This document shows, piece by piece, positions 12,621 to 19,252 of a stretch of 19,252 nt of DNA. The position numbers and the translations under genes are program-made. Each line of letters begins with the position of its first letter. The stretch's first letter is position 1. Origin of the DNA: DASYXW01 sp035934405 (GTDB lineage Bacteria; Acidobacteriota; Terriglobia; UBA7540); assembly GCA_035934405.1 (NCBI GenBank), contig DASYXW010000087.1, forward strand, positions 1-19,252. The letters run 5' to 3'. Under the pieces are notes generated by a model, which saw only the letters and a list, made by a program, of their open reading frames with translations, was not told where the DNA came from and searched no databases.

Positions 12621-14759
12621 GTGCCAAGACTCAGTCGTGCGACTCTGATCGCATCCGTGGCCCTCGCTTGCGTGACGGGCGCCCTCGCTCAACAGCAGCC
12701 TTTCACGCTCGAACAGGTGATGAGCTCACCCTTTCCCACCGAGCTGACCGCGGCGCCCGCCGGCGGAAAAATCGCGTGGGTGTTCAACGCCGAGGGCAAG
12801 CGCAACATCTGGGTGGCGGAGCCCACGGGGAGTGGCGAATACAAATCCCGCGCGATCACTTCCTACACCCAAGACGACGGTCAGGACGTGGGCGAGCTCT
12901 CCTGGGCGCCGGACGCTTCGGCCATCGTCTACACGCGCGGCGGCGACCTGGAATTCCCTGATCGAAGTTATCCCAATCCGCACAGCTTCGTGCAATCTGT
13001 GGAGCAGGACATTTGGATCGTCAAGCTTGCCGGCGGCGCGCCGCTGAAGGCCGGCGAAGGACGCTCGCCCGCAGTGTCGCCGAAGGGCACGAGCGTGGCC
13101 TATATCTTCAAGGACCAGGTGTGGCTTGCGCCGCTCAGCGAATCCACTGCCGCCAACGGAAAACCGGAGCAGCTTATCCACTCGAACGGCAAGAGCTCGA
13201 CGCTGCGCTGGGCGCCGGACGGCTCGAAGCTGGCTTTCGTGAGCGACCGCGGGGATCACAGCTTCATCGGTGTGTACGATTTCGCGGCCGGGTCGCTGCG
13301 GTATCTCGATCCCAGCGTGGACCGCGACGTGGAGCCGGTGTGGTCGCCGGATGGGAAACGAATCGCGTTCATTCGCATTCCGGCAAGGACGGAAGCCTTT
13401 GCCTTCGGGCCGCGCCGCACCGGGCAGCCGTGGTCCATCCGCGTGGCGGACGTCGCGACGGGACTTGGCCGCCAGGTGTGGATGGCCAACGAAGGGCGCG
13501 GAAGCGTCTTTCTCGGCATCGAGGCTGAGTACCAGTTGATGTGGGGCGCGGGCGACCGGTTGATCTTCCCCTGGGAGGAAGGCGGGTGGACGCACCTCTA
13601 TTCCATCGCCGCCGCGGGTGGCCACGCAACACTGCTGACTCCGGGCGAGTTCGAGGTCGAGCACGTTTCGCTCGGTCACGACCGCAAGCAGATTCTGTTT
13701 TCGTCGAACCAGGGCGACGTCGACCGGCGCCACATCTGGGAGGTGTCGGTGCTGGGCGGCCCGGTGACCGCGGTGACTCGCGGCCCGGGCATCGAATGGT
13801 CCCCGGTCGCGACCAGCGACGGGCGCGCCATCGCTGTGCTGCGCTCCGATGCGCGCCGTCCCCCGCGGCCGGCGATCACCGTGGTCGCGGGCGAGATCCG
13901 CGATCTCGCGCCCGAGGCGATTCCGGCCGACTTTCCCGACAAACAACTCGTGGAGCCGCAGCAGGAGATCTTGTCCGCTGCCGACGGTCTCAAGATTCAC
14001 GGCCAGCTTTTTCTGCCTGCCCCGGTGGCAGCGGGGCAGGCAAACGCCGCGGACGGCGGCAAGCATCCAGCCATCGTGTTCTTCCACGGCGGCTCGCGGC
14101 GCCAGATGCTGCTCGGCTGGCACTACATGGCCTACTACGCCAACGCTTACGCCATGAACCAGTACCTCGCGAGCCGGGGCTACATTGTGCTGTCGGTGAA
14201 CTACCGCAGCGGCATCGGATACGGTCTCGATTTCCGCGAGGCGCTCAACTACGGCGCGGCGGGCGCGAGCGAGTTCAACGACGTGCTGGGAGCGGGACTC
14301 TATCTTCGCAGCCGCGCCGACGTGGACCCGCATCGGATCGGCGTGTGGGGCGGGTCGTATGGAGGATATCTGACGGCGCTGGCGCTCGCCCGCGCTTCGG
14401 ATCTTTTTGCCGCCGGTTTCGATATGCACGGCGTTCACGATTGGAACCTGGAGATCCCCAACTTCGTGCCGGCTTACAATCCGGAGAAACAGCGGGAAGC
14501 CGCGCGCATCGCCTGGGAATCCTCGCCGCTTGCCTCCATCAAGACCTGGCGGTCGCCCGTGCTGATCGTGCAGGGCGACGACGACCGCAACGTGCCCTTC
14601 GCCGAGAGCGTGCATCTGGTGGAGGCCTTGCGGAAGCAAGGCGTGGAGTTCAAGCAACTGGTTTTTCCGGATGAGATTCACGAATTCCTGCTGCATCGCA
14701 CATGGCTCGCGGCCTATCACGCCGGGTCGGACTTCTTTGACGAACATCTGCGGCACTAA
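12621..14759 (+). CDS. secreted S9-family prolyl oligopeptidase-like serine peptidase
   Basis: The protein has 712 residues from GTG 12621. GGAGG (12611-12615) is 5 nt upstream, and a start at TTG 12609 would overlap that RBS. The signal peptide is MPRLSRATLIASVALACVTGALA, cleaved before QQQP. Residues of about 30-430 form a WD40-like beta-propeller (repeated SPDG/APDGSKLAFVS motifs). Residues of about 440-712 form an alpha/beta-hydrolase domain with HGG (oxyanion region), nucleophile Ser579 in GGSYGG, Asp655 in GDDDRNVP and His687 in DEIHEF. It would cleave short peptides in the periplasm or outside. A perfect hairpin (14014-14042) encodes part of the linker before FFHGG. The stop overlaps the stop of the convergent lipoprotein gene. 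Confidence 0.92.
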   Translation: MPRLSRATLIASVALACVTGALAQQQPFTLEQVMSSPFPTELTAAPAGGKIAWVFNAEGKRNIWVAEPTGSGEYKSRAITSYTQDDGQDVGELSWAPDASAIVYTRGGDLEFPDRSYPNPHSFVQSVEQDIWIVKLAGGAPLKAGEGRSPAVSPKGTSVAYIFKDQVWLAPLSESTAANGKPEQLIHSNGKSSTLRWAPDGSKLAFVSDRGDHSFIGVYDFAAGSLRYLDPSVDRDVEPVWSPDGKRIAFIRIPARTEAFAFGPRRTGQPWSIRVADVATGLGRQVWMANEGRGSVFLGIEAEYQLMWGAGDRLIFPWEEGGWTHLYSIAAAGGHATLLTPGEFEVEHVSLGHDRKQILFSSNQGDVDRRHIWEVSVLGGPVTAVTRGPGIEWSPVATSDGRAIAVLRSDARRPPRPAITVVAGEIRDLAPEAIPADFPDKQLVEPQQEILSAADGLKIHGQLFLPAPVAAGQANAADGGKHPAIVFFHGGSRRQMLLGWHYMAYYANAYAMNQYLASRGYIVLSVNYRSGIGYGLDFREALNYGAAGASEFNDVLGAGLYLRSRADVDPHRIGVWGGSYGGYLTALALARASDLFAAGFDMHGVHDWNLEIPNFVPAYNPEKQREAARIAWESSPLASIKTWRSPVLIVQGDDDRNVPFAESVHLVEALRKQGVEFKQLVFPDEIHEFLLHRTWLAAYHAGSDFFDEHLRH
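14014..14042 (+). repeat. perfect 11-bp hairpin inside the S9 peptidase gene
   Basis: TGCCTGCCCCG (14014-14024) is followed after a 7-nt loop by its exact reverse complement CGGGGCAGGCA (14032-14042). It is translated as part of LPAPVAAGQANAADGG (about residues 462-477), an Ala/Gly-rich linker just before the conserved KHPAIVFFHGG strand. The position in a variable linker and the perfect symmetry suggest an inserted repeat rather than codon choice. Homologue alignment would be needed to confirm this. Confidence 0.65.
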
Positions 14760-15340
14760 GGGGCAGGCTGCTGGCTTGCGCCCGAGACCGGACAGGCCAC
14801 GAGCGGCTGCGCCAGCTTGACGATCGTCGCCTTGTCCTGCGGCACCTCGGTGGGCTGCGTCCAGATGGCGTCGGTGGTGCCCACGTGACCTTCGGCGACC
14901 ACCAGATAAGCTCCCGCCGCCAGATGGTCGAACACGAAGTATCCATCCTGGTCGGCTTGCACGGTGAGCGCGCCCTTGCCCCCCTGACCTGCCCTGGCAA
15001 ACTGCGTGAGCGCCGACTGCATCCCGGCGAGGCGCTCGGTGCAGGTCTTCTCCTGGGATTTCTGTAGCGTCTCGAGGTATTGGCGGCCGGCCGCGAGATC
15101 GAGCAGCACGAGAGTGGCGCCCGACGCCGGCTGCTGCTCACCCGGAGCGGCTTGGCCTGACGCTGGGGTGGCCGTCGCGACCACGCGCCCTCCGATCTCG
15201 CCGTAGTTCATGTGGGTGATGGGGTGCTGCCGCTCCCGGACGTCAGAGGATTGGCGGTTGCAGGCCACGGCGGCCACAAGAAGCGTTCCGAGCGCGATCG
15301 TGATGAGAGTTTTGATCGTCACTTTCGAGAATTGATTCAT
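14756..15340 (-). CDS. outer-membrane or periplasmic lipoprotein with a CarboxypepD-regulatory-like segment
   Basis: The protein has 194 residues. The N-terminus MNQFSKVTIKTLITIALGTLLVAAVAC is a lipoprotein signal with a lipobox ending at Cys27. Residues of about 45-75 and 125-155 (IGGRVVATATP; QADQDGYFVFDHLAAGAYLVVAEG) look like the strands of a carboxypeptidase-regulatory/prealbumin-like fold, the same kind of domain as at the N-terminus of the upstream receptor. The middle is a polar helix (RQYLETLQKSQEKTCTERLAGM). The gene lies 44 nt downstream of the receptor stop and is probably co-transcribed with it. A three-codon reading frame overlaps its start codon. Its stop overlaps that of the S9 peptidase by 4 nt. 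It might be an accessory surface lipoprotein of the receptor (inference). Confidence 0.75.
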   Translation of the reverse strand: MNQFSKVTIKTLITIALGTLLVAAVACNRQSSDVRERQHPITHMNYGEIGGRVVATATPASGQAAPGEQQPASGATLVLLDLAAGRQYLETLQKSQEKTCTERLAGMQSALTQFARAGQGGKGALTVQADQDGYFVFDHLAAGAYLVVAEGHVGTTDAIWTQPTEVPQDKATIVKLAQPLVACPVSGASQQPAP

Positions 15341-15355
15341 TGAATCATTGATTCA
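15333..15355 (-). promoter_or_regulatory. alternating TGATTCA/TGAATCA repeat over the lipoprotein start
   Basis: TGATTCA (15333-15339), TGAATCA (15341-15347) and TGATTCA (15349-15355) are separated by single T residues, so each neighbouring pair forms a 7-bp inverted repeat with an 8-bp period. The start codon of the lipoprotein (15338-15340) lies in it. On the minus strand an AAGGA lies 10 nt before an upstream ATG, which opens Met-Ile-Gln-stop, and its TGA overlaps the lipoprotein ATG as ATGA. This could be an operator, an RNA structure or a translational-coupling device. Confidence 0.45.
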
Positions 15356-15360
15356 ATTTC

Positions 15361-15390
15361 CTTCTGACTCCTGACTTCTGCTTTTCAGAA
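15361..15390 (-). repeat. short heptamer repeat between receptor and lipoprotein genes
   Basis: Read on the plus strand, TGACTCC and TGACTTC are adjacent heptamers followed by a related TGCTTTT unit. TTCTG (15376-15380) and CAGAA (15386-15390) form a small stem. The element begins at the receptor stop codon, and on the minus strand it supplies the AAGGA that serves the downstream lipoprotein. It is the third heptamer sequence type in this window. Confidence 0.5.
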
Positions 15391-18300
15391 ATCAAACTTC
15401 ACCGCCAGTTGAATCCCGCGCGGACCGCCGCCGCCGAGGAACGGGTTGCCGATGCCGACGTCGCCGGTGGCCTGGATCTGATAGGAGCCCAGGCTCGCGC
15501 CGTTTGATCCGATACCCTGCTGCGCGGCGTCGGAAATGAACGCCGGCAGCAAGGGGTTGGAAAAGTTCGGGTGGTTCAGGATGTTGAAGAACTCGGCCCG
15601 GAATTGCATGGTCAGCCGTTCGGTAAGGGGCGTGTTTTTGTACAGCGCGAAATCCCACTGCTTGAAGCTCGGACCGCGCAGCGTGTTGCGCCCGAGACTC
15701 CCAAAGTGGCGCGTGCCCGGCACGCAGTTCTCGTCCGGCGGGAGCCCGGAGGCCTGGAACGCGGCCAACTGCACGCTGCCCGCGGCGAGCGCGGTGCAGG
15801 GTGTGGCGAAGGAAGTAAGGTTCAAGAACTGCGCCGGATTGGTCGTGTACTGGACGGGTCCAATCACGTCGGGGCGGTCAAAGCCCTCGCCACTGCCGCT
15901 GAAATCGCCCTCGAAGTTGTAATTGAGTTGGAAGGGCTGGCCGTCCTGCAAGGTCAGGGTGCTGTCCACGCCCCAGCCGTTCTTCAACCGCTGGTAGCTT
16001 CCCCCCATCTTCGGCAGCTCGTAGCCGAAAATCCAGGTGAAGCGGTTGCGGATGTCGAAGTTGGAATTGCCGTAGTCGAGCCCCGGCTGCGTGCTGTTGT
16101 TGGGCTGGGCGGCGTTGGGCACGAAGTCCTCGCCGTCGCTCGAGGTGTCGAGCGAATGCGACCAGACGTAATTCACGATCGAGGTGACGCCGTGCCAGCC
16201 ATTGACACGGAGGCTCGCCTGCAGCGAGTTGTAGTTCGAGTTGCCGTTCGACTCTTCCTGGTTGATGTAAAACGCCCCGTAAGGATTGTTTCCGAAAACG
16301 CGAGGCACGCCGGCGTTGAACACGCCGGAGTTGATGCATCCCGGCCCGCCCAGGGGGAAACAGGGGTAGGTGGTTCCCTGAAAGGTGAATGAATTGGCCT
16401 GGGCGAAAGCAATGTCAGAGGCGGTAATCGCGGCCTGCCCCGGCTGGTTGAGGTCGCGGAAGGCGAAGAGCTTGTGGCCGGCCGAACCCACGTAGCCGAC
16501 TTGCAGCACCACCCGGCTTGAAAGCTGTCGCTGGATATTCAGGTTGTAATTCTCGAGATACGGAGTGCGGATGTTGCGGTCCACCGCGAAGATGCTGCCC
16601 GAGGGCGTGGCGCCAGGGGCGGTGAATACCGGGACTCCCGTTGCGATGGCGCCGCCCACCGTGCCCACGGAGAAAATCGGCGCCGGGCCGAAGGGATTGT
16701 AGGCCGGGCCAGGGCAGAAGCTGCAGTTAAACGGCAGGTGGCCCAGGAAGAAGTCCTGCGAGAAGGCGTCGTAGAAGACACCGAAGCCGCCGCGAACCAC
16801 CGTCTTGCCGCCGCCGAGGGGATCCCACGCAAAACTCACGCGAGGCGCAAAATTGTTGTAATCGGGATTGTAGAGACTGCCGAGCCCAGACTGTCCCACT
16901 TGGGTCAGGGTGACTGTGGCACCGGTGGCGTCGAAATTCGTGACATTACTGAACAGGTTGTTCTTCTCTTTCACAACGCCGAAGTAGTCCCAGCGCAGGC
17001 CGTAATTCAGCGTCAGCCTGGGAGAGAACCGGTAGCTGTCCTGAATGTAGAGCCCGTGGTTGTTCTCATAGGTGTTGCGGTTGGAGTTGCCGAGCGCGGC
17101 TGAACCGCCATCCACCGTGCCGCTCAGGAAATCGGCCAGCGAACTGAACTTGAGGACGCCGCGGAAGTTGGTGCCCAGGAACTGCCTGATGCTGGTGCGA
17201 CGGAACTCGTAGCCAAGCTTCACGTCGTGCTTGCCGACTTGCCAGGAGAAGTTGTCAAACGCCTGCCAGTTGGTGTCCACGCGGTCGCGCGGGTCAGACT
17301 TGCTGGCGCCGAGCTGGGCGAAGCCGTCCACGTTAATCACGGGAAGCCCCTGGTTCGAGGCCGCCGCGCCCGTGCACCCCGCCGTGGTGGCGGCGGCGCA
17401 GAGTCCGACCGAACTGGGGGCAAAGCTCTTGTCCTGCGGAAAAAATCCCTCGGCGAAGCGGTTCCATCCGAAGCGAAACTCGTTGACCTTGGTAGAGGAG
17501 CGCACCGAGGCCCACGAAATCGAAACCAGTTGCACCCGAGTGGGCGTGGTGGTGTCAAACCCCGGCAGGACGCCGCCGCCGGTCAGCGCCAGCGGAAAAG
17601 CCTGGCCGCTGTCGCCCAGGTAGTAGCGGCCGGTGACAAGGTTATTGGAGTTGAAGTTGTGATCCACCTTGGCGATGAAGCTGTCCACGCTGTTGAACGA
17701 AGGCGCGATGACGGAGGCAGTGTTTCCCCCCAGGTTCGGCGCGGGCCACGGGTCATTGTTCGGGAAGTGCGCGAGCAGTCCCTGGATGACGGGATTGGTG
17801 GCCACGAGCTGGCTGGGCACCGGCACGTTGGCCAGGCTCACCACGCCCACGGTTTCGCGCTGGCCTTCGTAGTCGCCGAAGAAAAAAGTCTTGTCCTTGA
17901 CGATGGGCCCGCCGAGCGAGCCTCCGAACTGGTTGTTGTGGAACGGCGCCTGGGGGCCGGTGGAGTTGAAAAAGTTGCGGGCGTCGAGCGCGTTGTTGCG
18001 GAAGTATTCAATGGCGGAGCCGTGCAGGTCGTTGGTGCCGCTCTTGGTGACGATGTTGACCACGGCGCCGGCGTTGCGGCCGTACTCCGGCTCGTAATTC
18101 GAGAGCACCCGCAACTCGCTGACGGCGTCAATGGGCAGAATGGTGGCGGGCGTGCCGAACACTCCCGCCTCGTTGATGGCGGGGTCGTTGCGGTAGCCGT
18201 CGTTCATGTCGGTGCCGTCGAGCAGATAGTTGTTGGAGCGCCCACGCGCCCCGTTCATCGAGAACTCGCCGAAGGAGCCGGGTGAATCGCTGATCTGGTC

Positions 18301-18822
18301 GGGTGATCCGGCGACGCCGGGGGTGAGATAAATCAGCTTGGTGTAGTCGCGGCCGTTTACGGGAATGTCTTTGACGGTGTTCGAGGTCAAGGTGGCGCCC
18401 AGAGTGTCGCTGGTGGTCTCGACCTGGGGCAGAACCTCGGCGGAGACGGTGACCTGCTGCGAGATGGCGCCGGTCTTGAGCGTGGCGTCCACGCGCTTGG
18501 CCGCCGCCACGTCCACCTTGATGCCGGTGGTCACGGAAGTCTCGAAGCCGCTGGCCTCGATGGTCACGGTGTAGGTGCCAATCGGCAGCTCGGGGACGTT
18601 GTATTCCCCGGCGTCGTTGGTCTGGGTGGCGCGGGCCACGCCGGTGTCCACGTTCTGGACGGTCACCTTGGCGCCGGCGAGAACGGCGCCCGACGGGTCG
18701 GTTACGGCCCCGAGAATCGAGCCGCGGAAACTCTGGGCGCGGGCGGCGACGGCGGCCAGTATCGCGAAAAGCAAGCTCAGCAGCAGCACAGGCTTTGACA
18801 GCTTGTTAACGCTCATATTCAT
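15385..18822 (-). CDS. TonB-dependent receptor with N-terminal carboxypeptidase-regulatory-like domain
   Basis: The protein has 1145 residues from ATG 18822. GGAGG (18827-18831) lies 4 nt upstream; ATG 18816 with 10-nt spacing is an alternative. The signal peptide (KLSKPVLLLSLLFAILAAVAARA) is cleaved before QSF. Residues of about 32-115 form a CarboxypepD_reg/Ig-like domain (GSILGAVTDPSGAVLAGAKV ... GEYNVPELPIGTYTVTIEA). Residues of about 130-250 form the plug (VKDIPVNGRDYTKLIYLTPGV, SMNGARGRSNNYLLDGTD). The remainder is a beta-barrel with alternating strands (TFFFGDYEGQRE, TLNYGLRWDYFG, LQVGYVGSAGHKL) ending in ...QLAVKFDF, with the C-terminal Phe used for barrel assembly. This Oar-like architecture is greatly expanded in Acidobacteriota. 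The ligand is unknown. A strong promoter lies just upstream and a lipoprotein gene follows. Confidence 0.95.
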   Translation of the reverse strand: MNMSVNKLSKPVLLLSLLFAILAAVAARAQSFRGSILGAVTDPSGAVLAGAKVTVQNVDTGVARATQTNDAGEYNVPELPIGTYTVTIEASGFETSVTTGIKVDVAAAKRVDATLKTGAISQQVTVSAEVLPQVETTSDTLGATLTSNTVKDIPVNGRDYTKLIYLTPGVAGSPDQISDSPGSFGEFSMNGARGRSNNYLLDGTDMNDGYRNDPAINEAGVFGTPATILPIDAVSELRVLSNYEPEYGRNAGAVVNIVTKSGTNDLHGSAIEYFRNNALDARNFFNSTGPQAPFHNNQFGGSLGGPIVKDKTFFFGDYEGQRETVGVVSLANVPVPSQLVATNPVIQGLLAHFPNNDPWPAPNLGGNTASVIAPSFNSVDSFIAKVDHNFNSNNLVTGRYYLGDSGQAFPLALTGGGVLPGFDTTTPTRVQLVSISWASVRSSTKVNEFRFGWNRFAEGFFPQDKSFAPSSVGLCAAATTAGCTGAAASNQGLPVINVDGFAQLGASKSDPRDRVDTNWQAFDNFSWQVGKHDVKLGYEFRRTSIRQFLGTNFRGVLKFSSLADFLSGTVDGGSAALGNSNRNTYENNHGLYIQDSYRFSPRLTLNYGLRWDYFGVVKEKNNLFSNVTNFDATGATVTLTQVGQSGLGSLYNPDYNNFAPRVSFAWDPLGGGKTVVRGGFGVFYDAFSQDFFLGHLPFNCSFCPGPAYNPFGPAPIFSVGTVGGAIATGVPVFTAPGATPSGSIFAVDRNIRTPYLENYNLNIQRQLSSRVVLQVGYVGSAGHKLFAFRDLNQPGQAAITASDIAFAQANSFTFQGTTYPCFPLGGPGCINSGVFNAGVPRVFGNNPYGAFYINQEESNGNSNYNSLQASLRVNGWHGVTSIVNYVWSHSLDTSSDGEDFVPNAAQPNNSTQPGLDYGNSNFDIRNRFTWIFGYELPKMGGSYQRLKNGWGVDSTLTLQDGQPFQLNYNFEGDFSGSGEGFDRPDVIGPVQYTTNPAQFLNLTSFATPCTALAAGSVQLAAFQASGLPPDENCVPGTRHFGSLGRNTLRGPSFKQWDFALYKNTPLTERLTMQFRAEFFNILNHPNFSNPLLPAFISDAAQQGIGSNGASLGSYQIQATGDVGIGNPFLGGGGPRGIQLAVKFDF

Positions 18823-18867
18823 AAGTCCTCCCGATTGGAGATAAGCCGCTCTTCCCGACAGACGCTC

Positions 18868-18896
18868 ATGGTAGTAGACGTTGGCGCGGGTGTCAA
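18868..18896 (-). promoter_or_regulatory. sigma70-type promoter of the TonB-dependent receptor gene
   Basis: On the minus strand a perfect TTGACA (complement of 18891-18896) is followed by 17 nt and TACCAT (complement of 18868-18873), matching the -10 consensus at four of six positions. Transcription would start near 18861, leaving a leader of about 39 nt that includes the RBS. Spacing and -35 are ideal; the -10 is only fair. Confidence 0.6.
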
Positions 18897-18930
18897 CGCG
18901 CGGCCCCAACACAGGCCCGAATGGGCTCAC

Positions 18931-18996
18931 TTCAGGGGCTAAAGCCCACCCGATTGGACTGACATGCCGGCCTGAAGGCCGCCGCTACGAGAGTCC
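18931..18996. repeat. double-palindrome intergenic repeat
   Basis: Two short hairpins, GGGCT-AA-AGCCC (18936-18947) and GGCCT-GA-AGGCC (18969-18980), are joined by about 21 nt and followed by GCCGCTACGAGAGTCC. From memory, units of this form (ggggctaaagccc... and ...cctgaaggccgccgctacgag) are dispersed in many copies in acidobacterial genomes; this has not been checked here. The minus-strand stop codon of the right-edge gene (18985-18987) lies inside it. Confidence 0.6.
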
Positions 18997-19252
18997 GGGC
19001 GGGCCCGATTGGTCGGACGAGCCCGGCGTGCCCGATTCGCCCGATGGGGCAGCGCCAGGCTGGCCCGATTCACCTGCCGGGTCAAGCTGGCCCGATTCGC
19101 CCGATGGGGCGGCGGCACTCGCTGCGACCGCCTCGGCGACGGCCACCGCGACGTTGAGAATCGCCTTCCGCACCTCACGGTTCCACTGCTCGATCGCGTG
19201 CAGCGGCACGTCCAGGTCCAGATCCAGCCACGGCAGCGCCACCAGTCCCATC
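18985..19252 (-). CDS. C-terminal part of an unidentified protein with a collagen-like tail
   Basis: The frame runs from the window edge to TAG 18987-18985, about 88 residues. An ATG at 19251 is the first visible codon, but it cannot be judged as a start because the upstream sequence is missing. The first 45 residues (GLVALPWLDLDLDVPLHAIE, then QWNREVRKAILNVAVAVAEA) look like an ordinary folded protein with a final amphipathic helix. The last 40 are Gly/Ser/Pro-rich with GESG three times (GESGQLDPA, GESGQPGAAPS, GESGTPGSS) and partial G-x-y periodicity. The tail is encoded by direct DNA repeats, and its stop lies in a dispersed palindromic repeat, so the original C-terminus may have been extended. 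I do not recognise the family. Confidence 0.5.
   Translation of the reverse strand, partial: MGLVALPWLDLDLDVPLHAIEQWNREVRKAILNVAVAVAEAVAASAAAPSGESGQLDPAGESGQPGAAPSGESGTPGSSDQSGPPGLS
19030..19110. repeat. 21-bp direct repeat pair with 60-bp period
   Basis: Identical 21-bp units lie at 19030-19050 and 19090-19110, each made of two CCCGAT-containing halves. A further related TGGCCCGATT unit lies at 19071-19080, and CCCGATT also occurs near 19012 and 18950. They encode the repeated Pro-Ser-Gly-Glu-Ser-Gly tail of the right-edge protein on the minus strand. Such repeats can change copy number by slippage. Confidence 0.7.

Noticed and set aside
12726..14756. 676-codon frame antisense to the S9 peptidase
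   Set aside because: The plus-strand frame has a signal peptide, a catalytic triad and an RBS. The antisense frame has none of these and is a GC-skew artefact.
18939..19178. 79-codon minus-strand ORF at the right edge
   Set aside because: It is repeat-derived Arg/Pro/Ser-rich sequence in a different frame from the more protein-like frame ending at 18985.

Overview
The window is GC-rich, densely coded bacterial DNA, most likely from an Acidobacteriota member. This is inferred from a very large TonB-dependent receptor with an N-terminal carboxypeptidase-regulatory-like domain, a B12-dependent (class II) ribonucleotide reductase, several small exported proteins without known domains, and many short palindromic repeats both between and inside genes. 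No rRNA, tRNA, CRISPR array, transposase or integrase was seen.

Layout. 1-342 is the tail of a DinB-superfamily protein, facing a small secreted helical protein (406-762, minus). A long non-coding stretch (763-1327) carries the promoter of that small gene and, further right, tandem NrdR-type boxes, a sigma70-type promoter and the leader of nrdJ (1328-4336). Then come a membrane-anchored protein of unknown function (4542-5093), a CxxC/CxxC zinc-ribbon-like small protein (5083-5355), a small helical protein (5371-5664) and a cytokinin-dehydrogenase-like FAD oxidoreductase (5733-7133). These are followed by an exported protein built from a duplicated domain (7224-8573), a zinc-ribbon plus DUF4870-like membrane protein (8717-9187), a DHH phosphoesterase (9378-10346) and a PP2C phosphatase (10394-11263). 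On the minus strand lie an unknown 122-residue protein (11280-11648) and, upstream of it, a FadH/DECR-type 2,4-dienoyl-CoA reductase-like SDR (11675-12475). A divergent secreted S9 peptidase (12621-14759) overlaps tail to tail with a lipoprotein (14756-15340, minus), which lies downstream of the TonB-dependent receptor (15385-18822, minus). The right edge holds the C-terminus of an unidentified protein with a Gly-rich, collagen-like tail.

The most unusual theme is short hairpin-forming repeats that sit inside reading frames without breaking them. Two G-rich/C-rich palindromes with 7-nt periodicity are translated in two linkers of nrdJ, and each contains a canonical G-quadruplex motif on the coding strand. 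A different 7-nt-periodic palindrome encodes the C-terminus of the zinc-ribbon-like protein. A perfect 11-bp hairpin lies in a linker of the S9 peptidase. Further heptamer or palindromic repeats lie at the stop codons of the receptor gene and of the right-edge gene. This resembles, in principle, the in-frame Rickettsia palindromic elements, but with unrelated sequences.

Functional links are modest. The receptor, its downstream lipoprotein and the facing secreted peptidase could form an outer-membrane uptake and degradation neighbourhood (inference). The other genes look like independent housekeeping or accessory genes.
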